DNA of 64,000 nucleotides from FEN-1099 sp964511015 (GTDB taxonomy: Bacteria > Lernaellota > Lernaellaia > Lernaellales > Lernaellaceae). Location of the stretch: assembly GCA_964511015.1 (NCBI GenBank), contig CAZEDX010000008.1, positions 1 through 64,000 on the forward strand, written 5' to 3'. Positions 17,406 to 25,194 of the stretch are shown here, one piece after another. A model generated the notes under the pieces. The model did no database searches. It was not told the origin of the DNA and saw only the letters and a program-made list of their open reading frames with translations. The translations under genes were made by a program, and so were the position numbers. How positions within the stretch are numbered: position 1 is the stretch's first letter; each line of letters starts with the position of its first letter.

Positions 17406-17439
17406 GTCAACGCGCAGAACGTGTCAACGTGCAGAACGT
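17406..17439. repeat. Tandem 17-bp direct repeat in a divergent promoter region
   Basis: GTCAACGCGCAGAACGT (17406-17422) is followed directly by a copy with one mismatch (17423-17439). On the minus strand each copy gives a TTGACA-like hexamer on the same face 17 bases apart. It may be a regulator site, or a -35 duplication for the sugar operon. Confidence 0.6.
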
Positions 17440-17467
17440 TGTTCGCCCTCGGGCGGCGTGCTATCGT
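17439..17467 (+). promoter_or_regulatory. Candidate promoter giving a leaderless transcript
   Basis: TTGTTC is followed after 17 bases by TATCGT. Only six bases separate the -10 hexamer from the ATG at 17474, so transcription would begin at the start codon. There is no Shine-Dalgarno, which fits. Confidence 0.5.
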
Positions 17468-17473
17468 CGCGTC

Positions 17474-18856
17474 ATGTCCGAACCACGCGCCGTACCGCAG
17501 CGTCGCATCGCGCTGATCCATCCCGCCGCTCCCGCCGCCAGCGCCTTCGACCGGCTGGGGCGTTCGAGCATACCGCCGCTGGGCCTGCTCTACCTGGCCG
17601 CCGCGCTTGAGCAAGCCGGGCACTCCGTGCGTGTGTTTGACCTGGCACTGCCCCGGCACGATCGCCAGTTGCTGGCAGAACTGCGTTCATTCGCGCCGGA
17701 CTTGGTTGGTCTCGGCACCCTCGCGCCGGCCTACGATCAGGTGCGGGCCTTGGCGGAACGGTTGCGTACCGCGTTGCCGGCCGCCACGCTGATCGCCGGC
17801 GGCGCCGACGCCACCACCCGGACCGACTTGTACCAGCCACTGTTCGACACGGTGTTCGTCGGCGAAGCCGAGCAGACGCTGGTTGATTACTGCGCTTCGG
17901 CCGAGCCGCCGGCCCAACGGATGATCCGTTCGACCGCGCGCGTCGTGCCGGATGAAGCGCCTTTCCCTGCGCGTCATTTGCTGCCGCTGAAGGAATACCA
18001 CGGCGGTCCGGCCTACAAGCGGCGGCGGCACTCGACGAGCATCTTCACGCACCGCGGTTGTCCGTATCACTGCGCGTTCTGCGAAAAAGGCGTACACGAC
18101 GGCCCGATCCGCCTGCGCTCGGCCGGCAGCATCTTCGCGGAGATCGGCGAGATTCGCCGGGTTCACGGCATTCACGATTTGCGCTTCGTTGATGACGTGC
18201 TGTTGTGCAACCATGTCGTGGTGCGCGAGCTATGCGAATTGGTGCTGCGCGCAGGCGAGCGGTTTTCCTGGATGTGCTGCGGCCGCGTCGACCTGCTCGA
18301 CGACGGTTTGCTGCGCCTGATGCATCGCGCCGGTTGCTATCGGCTCGAACTCGGCCTGGAGAGCGGCAGCGAACGTGTGCTGGCGCAGGTGGACAAAAAG
18401 ATCACCGTGGCCCAGGCGATCGACGCGGTCCGGCGCACGCGGCGCATGGGTTTGGAAGTCATCGCCAACTTCATTCTCGGCCTGCCGGGCGAAACGCGGG
18501 AAGAAATGGAGCACACCGTGCGTTTCTCGCGCGCGGCCCGACCGGATTTCGCCATCTACTTTGTCTTTACGCCATTCGCGGGGGCGCCGATCAGCCGCCA
18601 GCTCGGGCTCCGCTGGGGCGACGCACCGTCGTTCCGCGCGCCATCGCCGCACTACCTGGTGCCGACCGCCGAGGTCGAGGCGCTGGCCGAGCGCGCCTAT
18701 TCGCGCTTTTATTTCCGACCGCGCACCATTGCGCGCCGGTTGTGGTCGTTGCGGAGTCCGTATCTGGCGTGGGAGTTTGCGCGGCTCGCGTTCACCCACC
18801 TGTGGCGGCGGCTATCTCCGGCCGGCGGCAATCCCAATAGACAATCCGCGGGCTGA
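17474..18856 (+). CDS. Cobalamin-binding radical SAM protein (class B-like)
   Basis: A 460-residue protein with an N-terminal Rossmann-type B12-binding-like domain (PPLGLLYLAAALEQAGHSV) and a radical SAM barrel with the [4Fe-4S] motif CPYHCAFC (Cys196, 200, 203), then GLESGSERVL and GLPGETREEM. Such enzymes methylate or rearrange unreactive carbons, often in lipid, sugar or natural-product synthesis. The C-terminal SRFYFRPRTIARRLW segment also occurs in the two similar single-module enzymes in this window. The gene overlaps the convergent methyltransferase by 65 bases. The substrate is unknown. Confidence 0.88.
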   Translation: MSEPRAVPQRRIALIHPAAPAASAFDRLGRSSIPPLGLLYLAAALEQAGHSVRVFDLALPRHDRQLLAELRSFAPDLVGLGTLAPAYDQVRALAERLRTALPAATLIAGGADATTRTDLYQPLFDTVFVGEAEQTLVDYCASAEPPAQRMIRSTARVVPDEAPFPARHLLPLKEYHGGPAYKRRRHSTSIFTHRGCPYHCAFCEKGVHDGPIRLRSAGSIFAEIGEIRRVHGIHDLRFVDDVLLCNHVVVRELCELVLRAGERFSWMCCGRVDLLDDGLLRLMHRAGCYRLELGLESGSERVLAQVDKKITVAQAIDAVRRTRRMGLEVIANFILGLPGETREEMEHTVRFSRAARPDFAIYFVFTPFAGAPISRQLGLRWGDAPSFRAPSPHYLVPTAEVEALAERAYSRFYFRPRTIARRLWSLRSPYLAWEFARLAFTHLWRRLSPAGGNPNRQSAG

Positions 18857-19370
18857 CGCGCCCGGTGCGGACTTGCCAGCCTAACGGTTCGAGCACGGCG
18901 GCCGGATCGAACGTCCAAAAAGTATTGATCGCCGGCGGTTCGAGCAGACGCAGCATCAGCCGTTGGCCGAAGTTGCCTTGCGGGTCGAAATCGCACACCA
19001 GCACCCGCGGGCAACCCAGCGCGGCGGCTTGGCGGAGGATCTGGTCGCGGTCGGCCAGTTCGTGCAACACCGCACAGAACAACACGGTGGCGTATTCGTC
19101 GAGACACAAGGAAAGGTCCGCTACCGTGCCACAAAGAAAACGATGGTCGGGATAGCGGCGACGAGCTTCCGCAATCGCGGCGGGGTTCGGGTCGACGCCG
19201 AAGTAGCGGCCGTGCCGGCCGGCGGCGTTGGCGCCAATGCCGCAGCCGATTTCGAGCACGCTCCCCTCGCCCAGCAGGCGCTGAATCTCCTGCCGCGCCG
19301 CGCGCACGACGGCGGCCCGTTCGCGCCGGTCTTGTATCCATACCCGTGCGCGAAACGGTAACAGGCTCAT
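18792..19370 (-). CDS. Class I SAM-dependent methyltransferase
   Basis: A 192-residue methyltransferase with the SAM-binding motif VLEIGCGIGANA (about residues 38-49) and an acidic motif II region (YFGVDPNPAAI), followed by the usual FCAVLHEL motif. AGGAG lies five bases before the ATG. It overlaps the upstream radical SAM/SPASM gene by four bases, so the two act as a unit. The acceptor is unknown. Confidence 0.85.
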   Translation of the reverse strand: MSLLPFRARVWIQDRRERAAVVRAARQEIQRLLGEGSVLEIGCGIGANAAGRHGRYFGVDPNPAAIAEARRRYPDHRFLCGTVADLSLCLDEYATVLFCAVLHELADRDQILRQAAALGCPRVLVCDFDPQGNFGQRLMLRLLEPPAINTFWTFDPAAVLEPLGWQVRTGRVSPRIVYWDCRRPEIAAATGG

Positions 19371-20446
19371 CGCGGCTCCTCCACATCGCCGGGTTTGATG
19401 CCCGGGTGGCGATCGTACCGCACCGGCAGTTGTTGGATCTGATCGAGCGGGTCGTTGTAGCGTTCGATGAACGCAAGATCTTCCGCCCCGCGGCAGCGTG
19501 CACTGTCACCCCGCAACTCCGACCAGTTCATCATGCGGTGGTAGATCTGAGTGAATGACTCTTCGGCCACGTTGCCGAAGGAAACCTGGATGAACGGACA
19601 GGGAATCACCTCGCCGTAGCAGGTGATGTAGATCTCCGTTGTGCCGCATGGACAACGGAACGCGCCGTCGCCAAGGTTGCCCTGCATAAAAACGTCGGGA
19701 TCGCGCGCGATCTGCGCCAACGCCTCGCGGTGGCGGCCTTCGAGCAGCACCTCATGCCGGCGCAACCAACCGCCCGCCGTCGAAGGGAAGACCATACCGA
19801 ACGACGCATGGTGTCGTTTGGCCAGGGCGAGTGCTTCGGCGACCTGCCCCGCTTCCACCTGCTCACGTGTGGTGACCATGCACAGGTGACCGCGCACGCC
19901 CGGCGTTTCGTGGATCACGCGCAGCATCTCGAAGATGTGGCGATGCAGACCGGGAATGCCGCGGCTGCGGTCATGTTCATCGGCGCGCGGCGAATCGAGG
20001 CTGATCTTGAACAAGTCGACGCCGACCTCGGCCAGCGAGCGGATCCGCTCTGGCGTGAGCGCCGCCCCGTTGGTGTTGATGCCGACGAAACTCTCGCTCG
20101 GATGGAAGAACGATACGATCTGCTCCAGCCGCGGTTCCAGCAACGGCTCGCCGCCGGTCAGATTCACCTCGTAGTTGCCCAGCCGGAAGACGTCGTCGCC
20201 CAGACGCCGCAGTTGATCGTCGGTCAACCGCGGCCGCGATGAATCGCGCATCTTGCGCGCCGAGCATTTTTCGCAGGACGCTTGGCAGTCGTAGGTGACG
20301 GCGTACTCGACCGCGCTGAGCAGATGCCGGCCGGCCAGGTTGGCGCGCGCAACCTGCCGCGCCGCGTGCCAGGCAAAACCCGGCTTCTTCAGCAGATAGC
20401 CTCCGAAGCGCGGCAGGCGGCGGATGATGTCGATCGGGCGTTTCAC
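19367..20446 (-). CDS. Radical SAM protein with SPASM-like C-terminus
   Basis: About 359 residues. The radical SAM motif is CQASCEKC (Cys54, 58, 61 from the GTG start), followed by NLTGGEPLLEP and SLDSPRADEHD. A C-terminal Cys cluster (CPCGTTEIYITCYGEVIPC, later RCRG) fits an auxiliary iron-sulfur site. I prefer the GTG at 20446, with GGAG five bases upstream, over the ATG at 20500, which has none. The first gene of a two-gene operon with the methyltransferase. It could modify a peptide or a lipid/sugar; the sequence does not decide. Confidence 0.85.
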   Translation of the reverse strand: MKRPIDIIRRLPRFGGYLLKKPGFAWHAARQVARANLAGRHLLSAVEYAVTYDCQASCEKCSARKMRDSSRPRLTDDQLRRLGDDVFRLGNYEVNLTGGEPLLEPRLEQIVSFFHPSESFVGINTNGAALTPERIRSLAEVGVDLFKISLDSPRADEHDRSRGIPGLHRHIFEMLRVIHETPGVRGHLCMVTTREQVEAGQVAEALALAKRHHASFGMVFPSTAGGWLRRHEVLLEGRHREALAQIARDPDVFMQGNLGDGAFRCPCGTTEIYITCYGEVIPCPFIQVSFGNVAEESFTQIYHRMMNWSELRGDSARCRGAEDLAFIERYNDPLDQIQQLPVRYDRHPGIKPGDVEEPR

Positions 20447-20499
20447 CTTGGCTCCGGCCTTTTTGGGCAACGTAGTGGAGCCTCCGCGGGGTGTCAACA

Positions 20500-20528
20500 T
20501 TGACCGTCTTCGGGTCGGTTGCTACAAT
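20500..20528 (+). promoter_or_regulatory. Sigma-70 promoter of the carbamoyltransferase operon
   Basis: TTGACC, 17 bases, TACAAT: five of six matches in each hexamer at the optimal spacing. The start site should be near 20535, about 14 bases before the start codon, with GGGGGTGG between as ribosome site. Confidence 0.75.
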
Positions 20529-20548
20529 CACGGCGGGGGTGGATTATT

Positions 20549-22237
20549 TTGAATATTCTGGGAATCAATTTCTCTCTCGATGCCGCGGCCGTGCTCATGC
20601 AAAACGGACGGCTGGTGGCGGCGGCGCTGGAAGAGCGCTTCGACCGGTGCAAGCATTCGTCCGCCTTCCCGCGGCAGGCGATCGACTACTGTCTACGGCG
20701 GGGCGGCATCGGCTGGCAAGACGTGACTGCAGTCGCGTTTTCCTGGAATCCGGCGCACCATGTCGCGGCGCCGGACCGGTTGCGCGACACCATCTACCGC
20801 GATCAACGCGAATACCTCGAATTGGTGCCAGCGCAACTGTTGGCCATGCGTGGCGATGCCCTACCCGGCGCGGCCACCCAGATCCTGATCGAGTTGCAGC
20901 ACGGCGGGCTGGATGTGCAATACTTCGATCACCACCTATGCCACGCGGCCGGCGCGTTCTATGCGTCACGTTTTCCGCAGGCGGCGATTTTGACGGCCGA
21001 CGGCTACGGCGAACGCACGTCCACGCAACTCGCCGTCGGCGGACCCGACGGAATCAAGGTACTTGAATCGGTGCCCTACCCCCATTCGCTCGGGTCGGTC
21101 TACGCCGCGCTGACCACCTACCTCGGCTTCCAGGCGAACAACGCCGAGGGCAAGGTGATGGCGCTGGCCGGCATGGGTAACCCTACCCGTTTCCGTTCGG
21201 CATTCGAGCGGATGGTCCGGCTTACCGAAACCGGTTTTGAAATCGACCTGTCGTACTTCACCTACTACCTGCGCGCACCGCGGCGTTATGCCGACCGGCT
21301 GGTGACCGAATTCGGTCCGCCGCGCCGGCCGGATGATCCGATCACCAAAGACCATTGCGACCTGGCCGCCGCCCTGCAGGAAGCGACCGAGCGCGTATTG
21401 CTGCATCTGGCCGCGCGGGCGCACCGGCTGACCGGTATGCCGCAATTATGCCTGGCCGGCGGCGTGACGCTCAACGCGGTGGCGATGGGACGGCTGGAAC
21501 GCGAATCGCCCTTTGCCGAGATCTTCGTGCTACCGCCGGCGCATGACGGCGGCGGCGGGCTCGGCGCGGCGTGGCTGTTGGCCCGCCAGCGGGGCGAGAA
21601 GATCATCCCGTCCCGGCCATACACCGACCGCTTGGGACCGGCGCCGGACCCCGACCAGGTCTGTCGCTTGCTCGAAGAGTACGGCCAGCGTTGGTCCGAA
21701 CCCGACGACCCGCCGGAGGCCGCCGCCGAGCGGATCGCGCGCGGACAAGTGATTGGCTGGATGAACGGCGCGATGGAATACGGTCCCCGCGCCTTAGGGG
21801 CTCGCAGCATCCTGGCCGATCCACGTGACGCGCGCATGAAGGACATCGTCAACGCCAAGGTCAAGTACCGCGAGGCGTTCCGACCTTTCGCGCCGGTTGC
21901 ACATGAGGACGTGGTGGACGGGTACTTCGCCCACGCGCGGCCCACGCCGTTTATGAACAAGGTTTATCAAGCCCTGCCCGGTGTCGCCGCGCGTATTCCG
22001 GCAGTGGTGCATACTGACGGCAGTGTACGCCTGCAAACGGTCAACGCCGATCAAGACCCGGCGTTGCACGCTCTGATCGCTCACTTCGCCGCGCGAACCG
22101 GCGTGCCGATGGTGCTGAACACCTCGTTGAACAAACGCGGCCAACCGATCTGTGCTTCGTTGGCGGACGCGCTTGCCTGCTTCCACACCTCGGGGATGGA
22201 CGCGCTGTTCGTCGACCGCTTCCTCATCGAGAAATAG
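20549..22237 (+). CDS. NodU/CmcH-family carbamoyltransferase
   Basis: A 562-residue O-carbamoyltransferase. It has the N-terminal Kae1/TsaD-like domain (ILGINFSLDAAAVLM, HHLCHAAGAFYASRF) and a C-terminal YrdC-like domain (GWMNGAMEYGPRALGARSIL, REAFRPFAPV, NTSLNKRGQP). Family members transfer carbamoyl from carbamoyl phosphate, through carbamoyl-AMP, to a hydroxyl on a sugar or natural product. The start is an unusual TTG at 20549, chosen because the family N-terminus begins there and a G-rich ribosome site precedes it. It heads a six-gene coupled operon. Confidence 0.92.
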   Translation: MNILGINFSLDAAAVLMQNGRLVAAALEERFDRCKHSSAFPRQAIDYCLRRGGIGWQDVTAVAFSWNPAHHVAAPDRLRDTIYRDQREYLELVPAQLLAMRGDALPGAATQILIELQHGGLDVQYFDHHLCHAAGAFYASRFPQAAILTADGYGERTSTQLAVGGPDGIKVLESVPYPHSLGSVYAALTTYLGFQANNAEGKVMALAGMGNPTRFRSAFERMVRLTETGFEIDLSYFTYYLRAPRRYADRLVTEFGPPRRPDDPITKDHCDLAAALQEATERVLLHLAARAHRLTGMPQLCLAGGVTLNAVAMGRLERESPFAEIFVLPPAHDGGGGLGAAWLLARQRGEKIIPSRPYTDRLGPAPDPDQVCRLLEEYGQRWSEPDDPPEAAAERIARGQVIGWMNGAMEYGPRALGARSILADPRDARMKDIVNAKVKYREAFRPFAPVAHEDVVDGYFAHARPTPFMNKVYQALPGVAARIPAVVHTDGSVRLQTVNADQDPALHALIAHFAARTGVPMVLNTSLNKRGQPICASLADALACFHTSGMDALFVDRFLIEK

Positions 22238-22240
22238 CCC

Positions 22241-22927
22241 GTGGAAACGTTGAGTGTTGTGATTCCGGCATACAACGAGGAACAGACACTGGCCGGCGTG
22301 GTACGTGAACTGCAACCGGCCCTGGATTCACTCGGCGCGGCGTATGAAATTGTAATCGTCGACGATGGCAGCACTGACTCCACGGCCCGGGTGGCGCGCG
22401 AACTGCCGGCGGAACACGTGCGCCTGGTGCAACACGAAACCAACCGGGGGGCCGGCGCGGCTCTGGCAACCGGCATCGCGGCGGCCCGACAGGCATTGGT
22501 ATTGTTCGTTCCGGCCGACGGCCAGTTCGATCCGGCGGAAATAGCCGCCTTTACCATCGCGGCAGCAGACGCCGACATCGTCGTCGGTTGCCGCAACCAA
22601 CGGCCGGGGTATGGCCTGGTTCGCCGACTGCAATCGCGGACCTATCTGGCATTGGTCAACGCCCTGTTCGGCACACGCTTCCGCGACGTCAACTGGGTGC
22701 AGTTGTGGCGCCGGGAGACCGCCGGGACACTACCGCTGACCTCACGCGGCGTCTTCATGCAGACCGAAATGCTCTTGCGCGCGCGCCACGCCGGTCTACG
22801 CATCGTGGAAATTCCTTCGGCATTTCGCCCTCGCGCCGCCGGGTTGGCCAAGGGCAGCCGGCCGGCGACGGTCTGGCGTACATTGCGCGAAATGGCGAGC
22901 TTTGCGCGGCGAGGATCCTCGGCATGA
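22241..22927 (+). CDS. Family 2 glycosyltransferase
   Basis: A 228-residue GT-A glycosyltransferase of the dolichol-phosphate mannosyltransferase-like type: SVVIPAYNEEQTLAGVV at the N-terminus, IVDDGSTDST, and FVPADGQFDP. The length matches cytosolic, membrane-associated versions without TM segments. It starts with GTG three bases after the carbamoyltransferase stop and overlaps the next gene by four bases. Confidence 0.88.
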   Translation: METLSVVIPAYNEEQTLAGVVRELQPALDSLGAAYEIVIVDDGSTDSTARVARELPAEHVRLVQHETNRGAGAALATGIAAARQALVLFVPADGQFDPAEIAAFTIAAADADIVVGCRNQRPGYGLVRRLQSRTYLALVNALFGTRFRDVNWVQLWRRETAGTLPLTSRGVFMQTEMLLRARHAGLRIVEIPSAFRPRAAGLAKGSRPATVWRTLREMASFARRGSSA

Positions 22928-24156
22928 GAACGCACGCGGCCCTGGCAAGCCTGTTTGGTGAAGCAGCCGACGTAGCACTGCAGTCGGCGTTCGCACGCGG
23001 ACGCGAGCATTTCGGCGCACCGACGGATTTCCGGCACGGTCATCATCGCGTCCGTTGTCGCCGGGCCGGTAGTACGGCGACGACGCCGTTCTATCTCAAT
23101 CATTTGGTGCAACGTCACACGGACTGTCCGGCACTGTTCGAGGTCGAGACGCTGGATGGCCGTTGGCGTCCGTTGTTGGCCCGCGACGGCGAGACCGTGT
23201 ATGCGCTGGCTGATCTGGCAGAGGTGATCGAGGCGCACCTGCAAGAAACCTATCATCGGCCGCCGCGTTCGGTGAGCACGTGGCTGCCGTGGCATTACCG
23301 GCGCGTCCCCGAACGGTGGCGTATTCGCATCCACGAGGCCTTGGTGCGTCGGCGGTTTCGTGCACATCCGGAAGCCGGCGACGGCGTTTGGCCCGGTTGG
23401 GATTTTCCGCGGCTGGTCGCCGACTGGTTGGCCGCCTTGGGCCTACCGCCCCGCCCGTTGCGGGGACAGCGATTCGTCTTTTCCCACGACGTGGACGGCG
23501 CGGATCAACTCCCGTTCGCAATCGAGATGGCCGACATCGAACACGCCAACGGAATTCGTTCAACCTTCTTTGTGCCGGCCACGGTGTTGCGTGCACGAGC
23601 CGCCGACGTCGAACAAATCGCCGCGTTCGGCCACGAAATCGGCTTGCACGGCCTGTGGCACGATAACCGGCAACTGTTGCGGTTGCCGTCGGCCTATCTG
23701 GCCGATCTTGAACAGTATCGCGGCGAACTGAAGGCCTTCGGAGTCACCGGCTACCGAGCGCCGAGTTTGTTGACCAGCGAACCGTTGCGAAAGGCGCTGG
23801 CGGAGGTTTTCCGCTACGACTCGTCGCTGCCGGACACGGACGTCTACGCCGAAGCCGGTTTACATCACGGCTGCGGAGCCTGGTGGCCGTATCCGTCCGC
23901 CGGGCTGATCGAGTTGCCAGTGACCTTGCCGCTCGATGATCGGTTGCACACGTTGGGCGTGGACGACCCGGCGCGGGCGTGGATCGAAAAAACCTGTTGG
24001 CTGGCCGCGCGCGACGGTTGCGCGGTGTTATGTACCCACGCCAACAACCGCTACTACCCGCAAGGCTATGCTCACGTGCTGCGGCAGTTGCTCACGCATC
24101 TGGCCGGGGAGCCAGGGTGGGAGATCGTCACCGCGGCAGAAGCGACCTCTCTCTGA
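22924..24156 (+). CDS. Polysaccharide deacetylase-like protein
   Basis: A 410-residue protein with an unassigned N-terminal half and a NodB-type deacetylase half: FVFSHDVDGAD (metal-binding Asp region), STFFVPATVL, HEIGLHGLWHD (metal-binding His region), and a late CTHANNRYYP. Such enzymes remove acetyl groups from sugars using a metal. The ATG overlaps the glycosyltransferase stop (ATGA). The position with a carbamoyltransferase and glycosyltransferase points to glycan tailoring. Confidence 0.8.
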   Translation: MRTHAALASLFGEAADVALQSAFARGREHFGAPTDFRHGHHRVRCRRAGSTATTPFYLNHLVQRHTDCPALFEVETLDGRWRPLLARDGETVYALADLAEVIEAHLQETYHRPPRSVSTWLPWHYRRVPERWRIRIHEALVRRRFRAHPEAGDGVWPGWDFPRLVADWLAALGLPPRPLRGQRFVFSHDVDGADQLPFAIEMADIEHANGIRSTFFVPATVLRARAADVEQIAAFGHEIGLHGLWHDNRQLLRLPSAYLADLEQYRGELKAFGVTGYRAPSLLTSEPLRKALAEVFRYDSSLPDTDVYAEAGLHHGCGAWWPYPSAGLIELPVTLPLDDRLHTLGVDDPARAWIEKTCWLAARDGCAVLCTHANNRYYPQGYAHVLRQLLTHLAGEPGWEIVTAAEATSL

Positions 24157-24200
24157 TCCGCTTGCTTGTCCGTCGCGGCGAGCCGTGCTACACCACCGCC

Positions 24201-25025
24201 ATGAAAAGCGGTTCGGCCTACCCACTGGGAAACCGGGCGTCGGTGCTGTTTTCGGGCGGCACGGACTCCACGCTCGCCGCGTACGAGATTGCCGTGCGGA
24301 CGCGCGAGACGACGTTGCTGACGCTCGATCCGGGATTCATCTTCTTCGTCGAGAATTCGCGGCGGCATGCGGATCTGCTACGGCAGAAGATCGGCGCCGA
24401 CCGTGTGCGGCACGAGATCATCCCCATCCGGCCGCTCATCCGCCAGATCCTGTTCGGCAACCTTAGGCACGACGTGCCCAAGTACGGGTTCAACCTCACT
24501 TCGCTGGTTTGCCTGGGCTGCCGCATGTCGATGCATACGGCAGCGGTGATCTACAACCTCGAGCACAACATCCCCGTCATTGCCGACGGCAGCATCCAGA
24601 AACAAGCCGAAATTCCGGAACAGCTGGAACTATTCATCCGACACAACCGGCGCCGTTTATGGGCAAGGTTCGGCATTCGCCACTACTCCCCCATCTACGA
24701 TGTAGGCAACAGCGACCGGCGCATCGACGAACTCGGTCTGTCGACAACGCCGGCGCTCAAGCAGCAGTTCATTCTGTTCGATACGCAACCCACTTGTCCG
24801 TTCGGTGTGCCGGCCGACGTGTACGCCAAGATTTTTTATGGCCATCTGGCCGGCCCGGCGCGCGAGGTCGACACGTTCGAATACAGCGAAGAGAAATACC
24901 CGGCCATCTATGCGGCGATCGAGCGTCATTTCGCCGGCGCCGAACCGGGCCTCGAGGCCTTGGTCAACGAGGCACGGAAGGTCTCGGACCGCCTGCCGGA
25001 ATCGTGGGAGGAAATCCGTGGTTAA
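24201..25025 (+). CDS. PP-loop ATPase (adenine nucleotide alpha-hydrolase superfamily)
   Basis: A 274-residue protein with the N-terminal PP-loop SGGTDSTLAA (about residues 18-27), as in QueC, ThiI and NAD synthetase. It would adenylate a substrate. A CLGC pair (LVCLGCRMSMH) and a CPFG near the end could hold a metal or act in thiol transfer. It is not QueC, since the QueC Cys cluster is absent and a true QueC lies at 61-62 kb. It starts 44 bases after the deacetylase and overlaps the small membrane protein gene by eight bases. The substrate is unknown. The start is uncertain, as there is no Shine-Dalgarno. Confidence 0.78.
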   Translation: MKSGSAYPLGNRASVLFSGGTDSTLAAYEIAVRTRETTLLTLDPGFIFFVENSRRHADLLRQKIGADRVRHEIIPIRPLIRQILFGNLRHDVPKYGFNLTSLVCLGCRMSMHTAAVIYNLEHNIPVIADGSIQKQAEIPEQLELFIRHNRRRLWARFGIRHYSPIYDVGNSDRRIDELGLSTTPALKQQFILFDTQPTCPFGVPADVYAKIFYGHLAGPAREVDTFEYSEEKYPAIYAAIERHFAGAEPGLEALVNEARKVSDRLPESWEEIRG

Positions 25026-25194
25026 GCTGATTCTGCGCTACGTGATTGCCGTCATCATGATTCCCGTCGGCGTGGTGCTCGGGGTCGGCGGCCTGATTCA
25101 GAATCACTTGCGACGTCGCGACCTCCAAGCCCGCCAAGAGCAGATGCGCCGCCAACTCGCCGCGGCTCAAGCGGCCAACGAAAGCCGTTCGTGA
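25018..25194 (+). CDS. Small single-pass membrane protein
   Basis: A 58-residue protein: a membrane segment (VKLILRYVIAVIMIPVGVVL) followed by a charged helical tail (RRRDLQARQEQMRRQLAAAQ) that may form a coiled coil. GGAGG lies six bases before the GTG at 25018. It overlaps the genes on both sides, so it is part of the operon. It could anchor the neighbouring soluble enzymes to the membrane; that is inference. Confidence 0.7.
   Translation: MVKLILRYVIAVIMIPVGVVLGVGGLIQNHLRRRDLQARQEQMRRQLAAAQAANESRS

Noticed and set aside
24201..25025. PP-loop protein as a second QueC
   Set aside because: It lacks the C-terminal zinc Cys cluster and the YVPARN motif. The true QueC is at 61341-62030.
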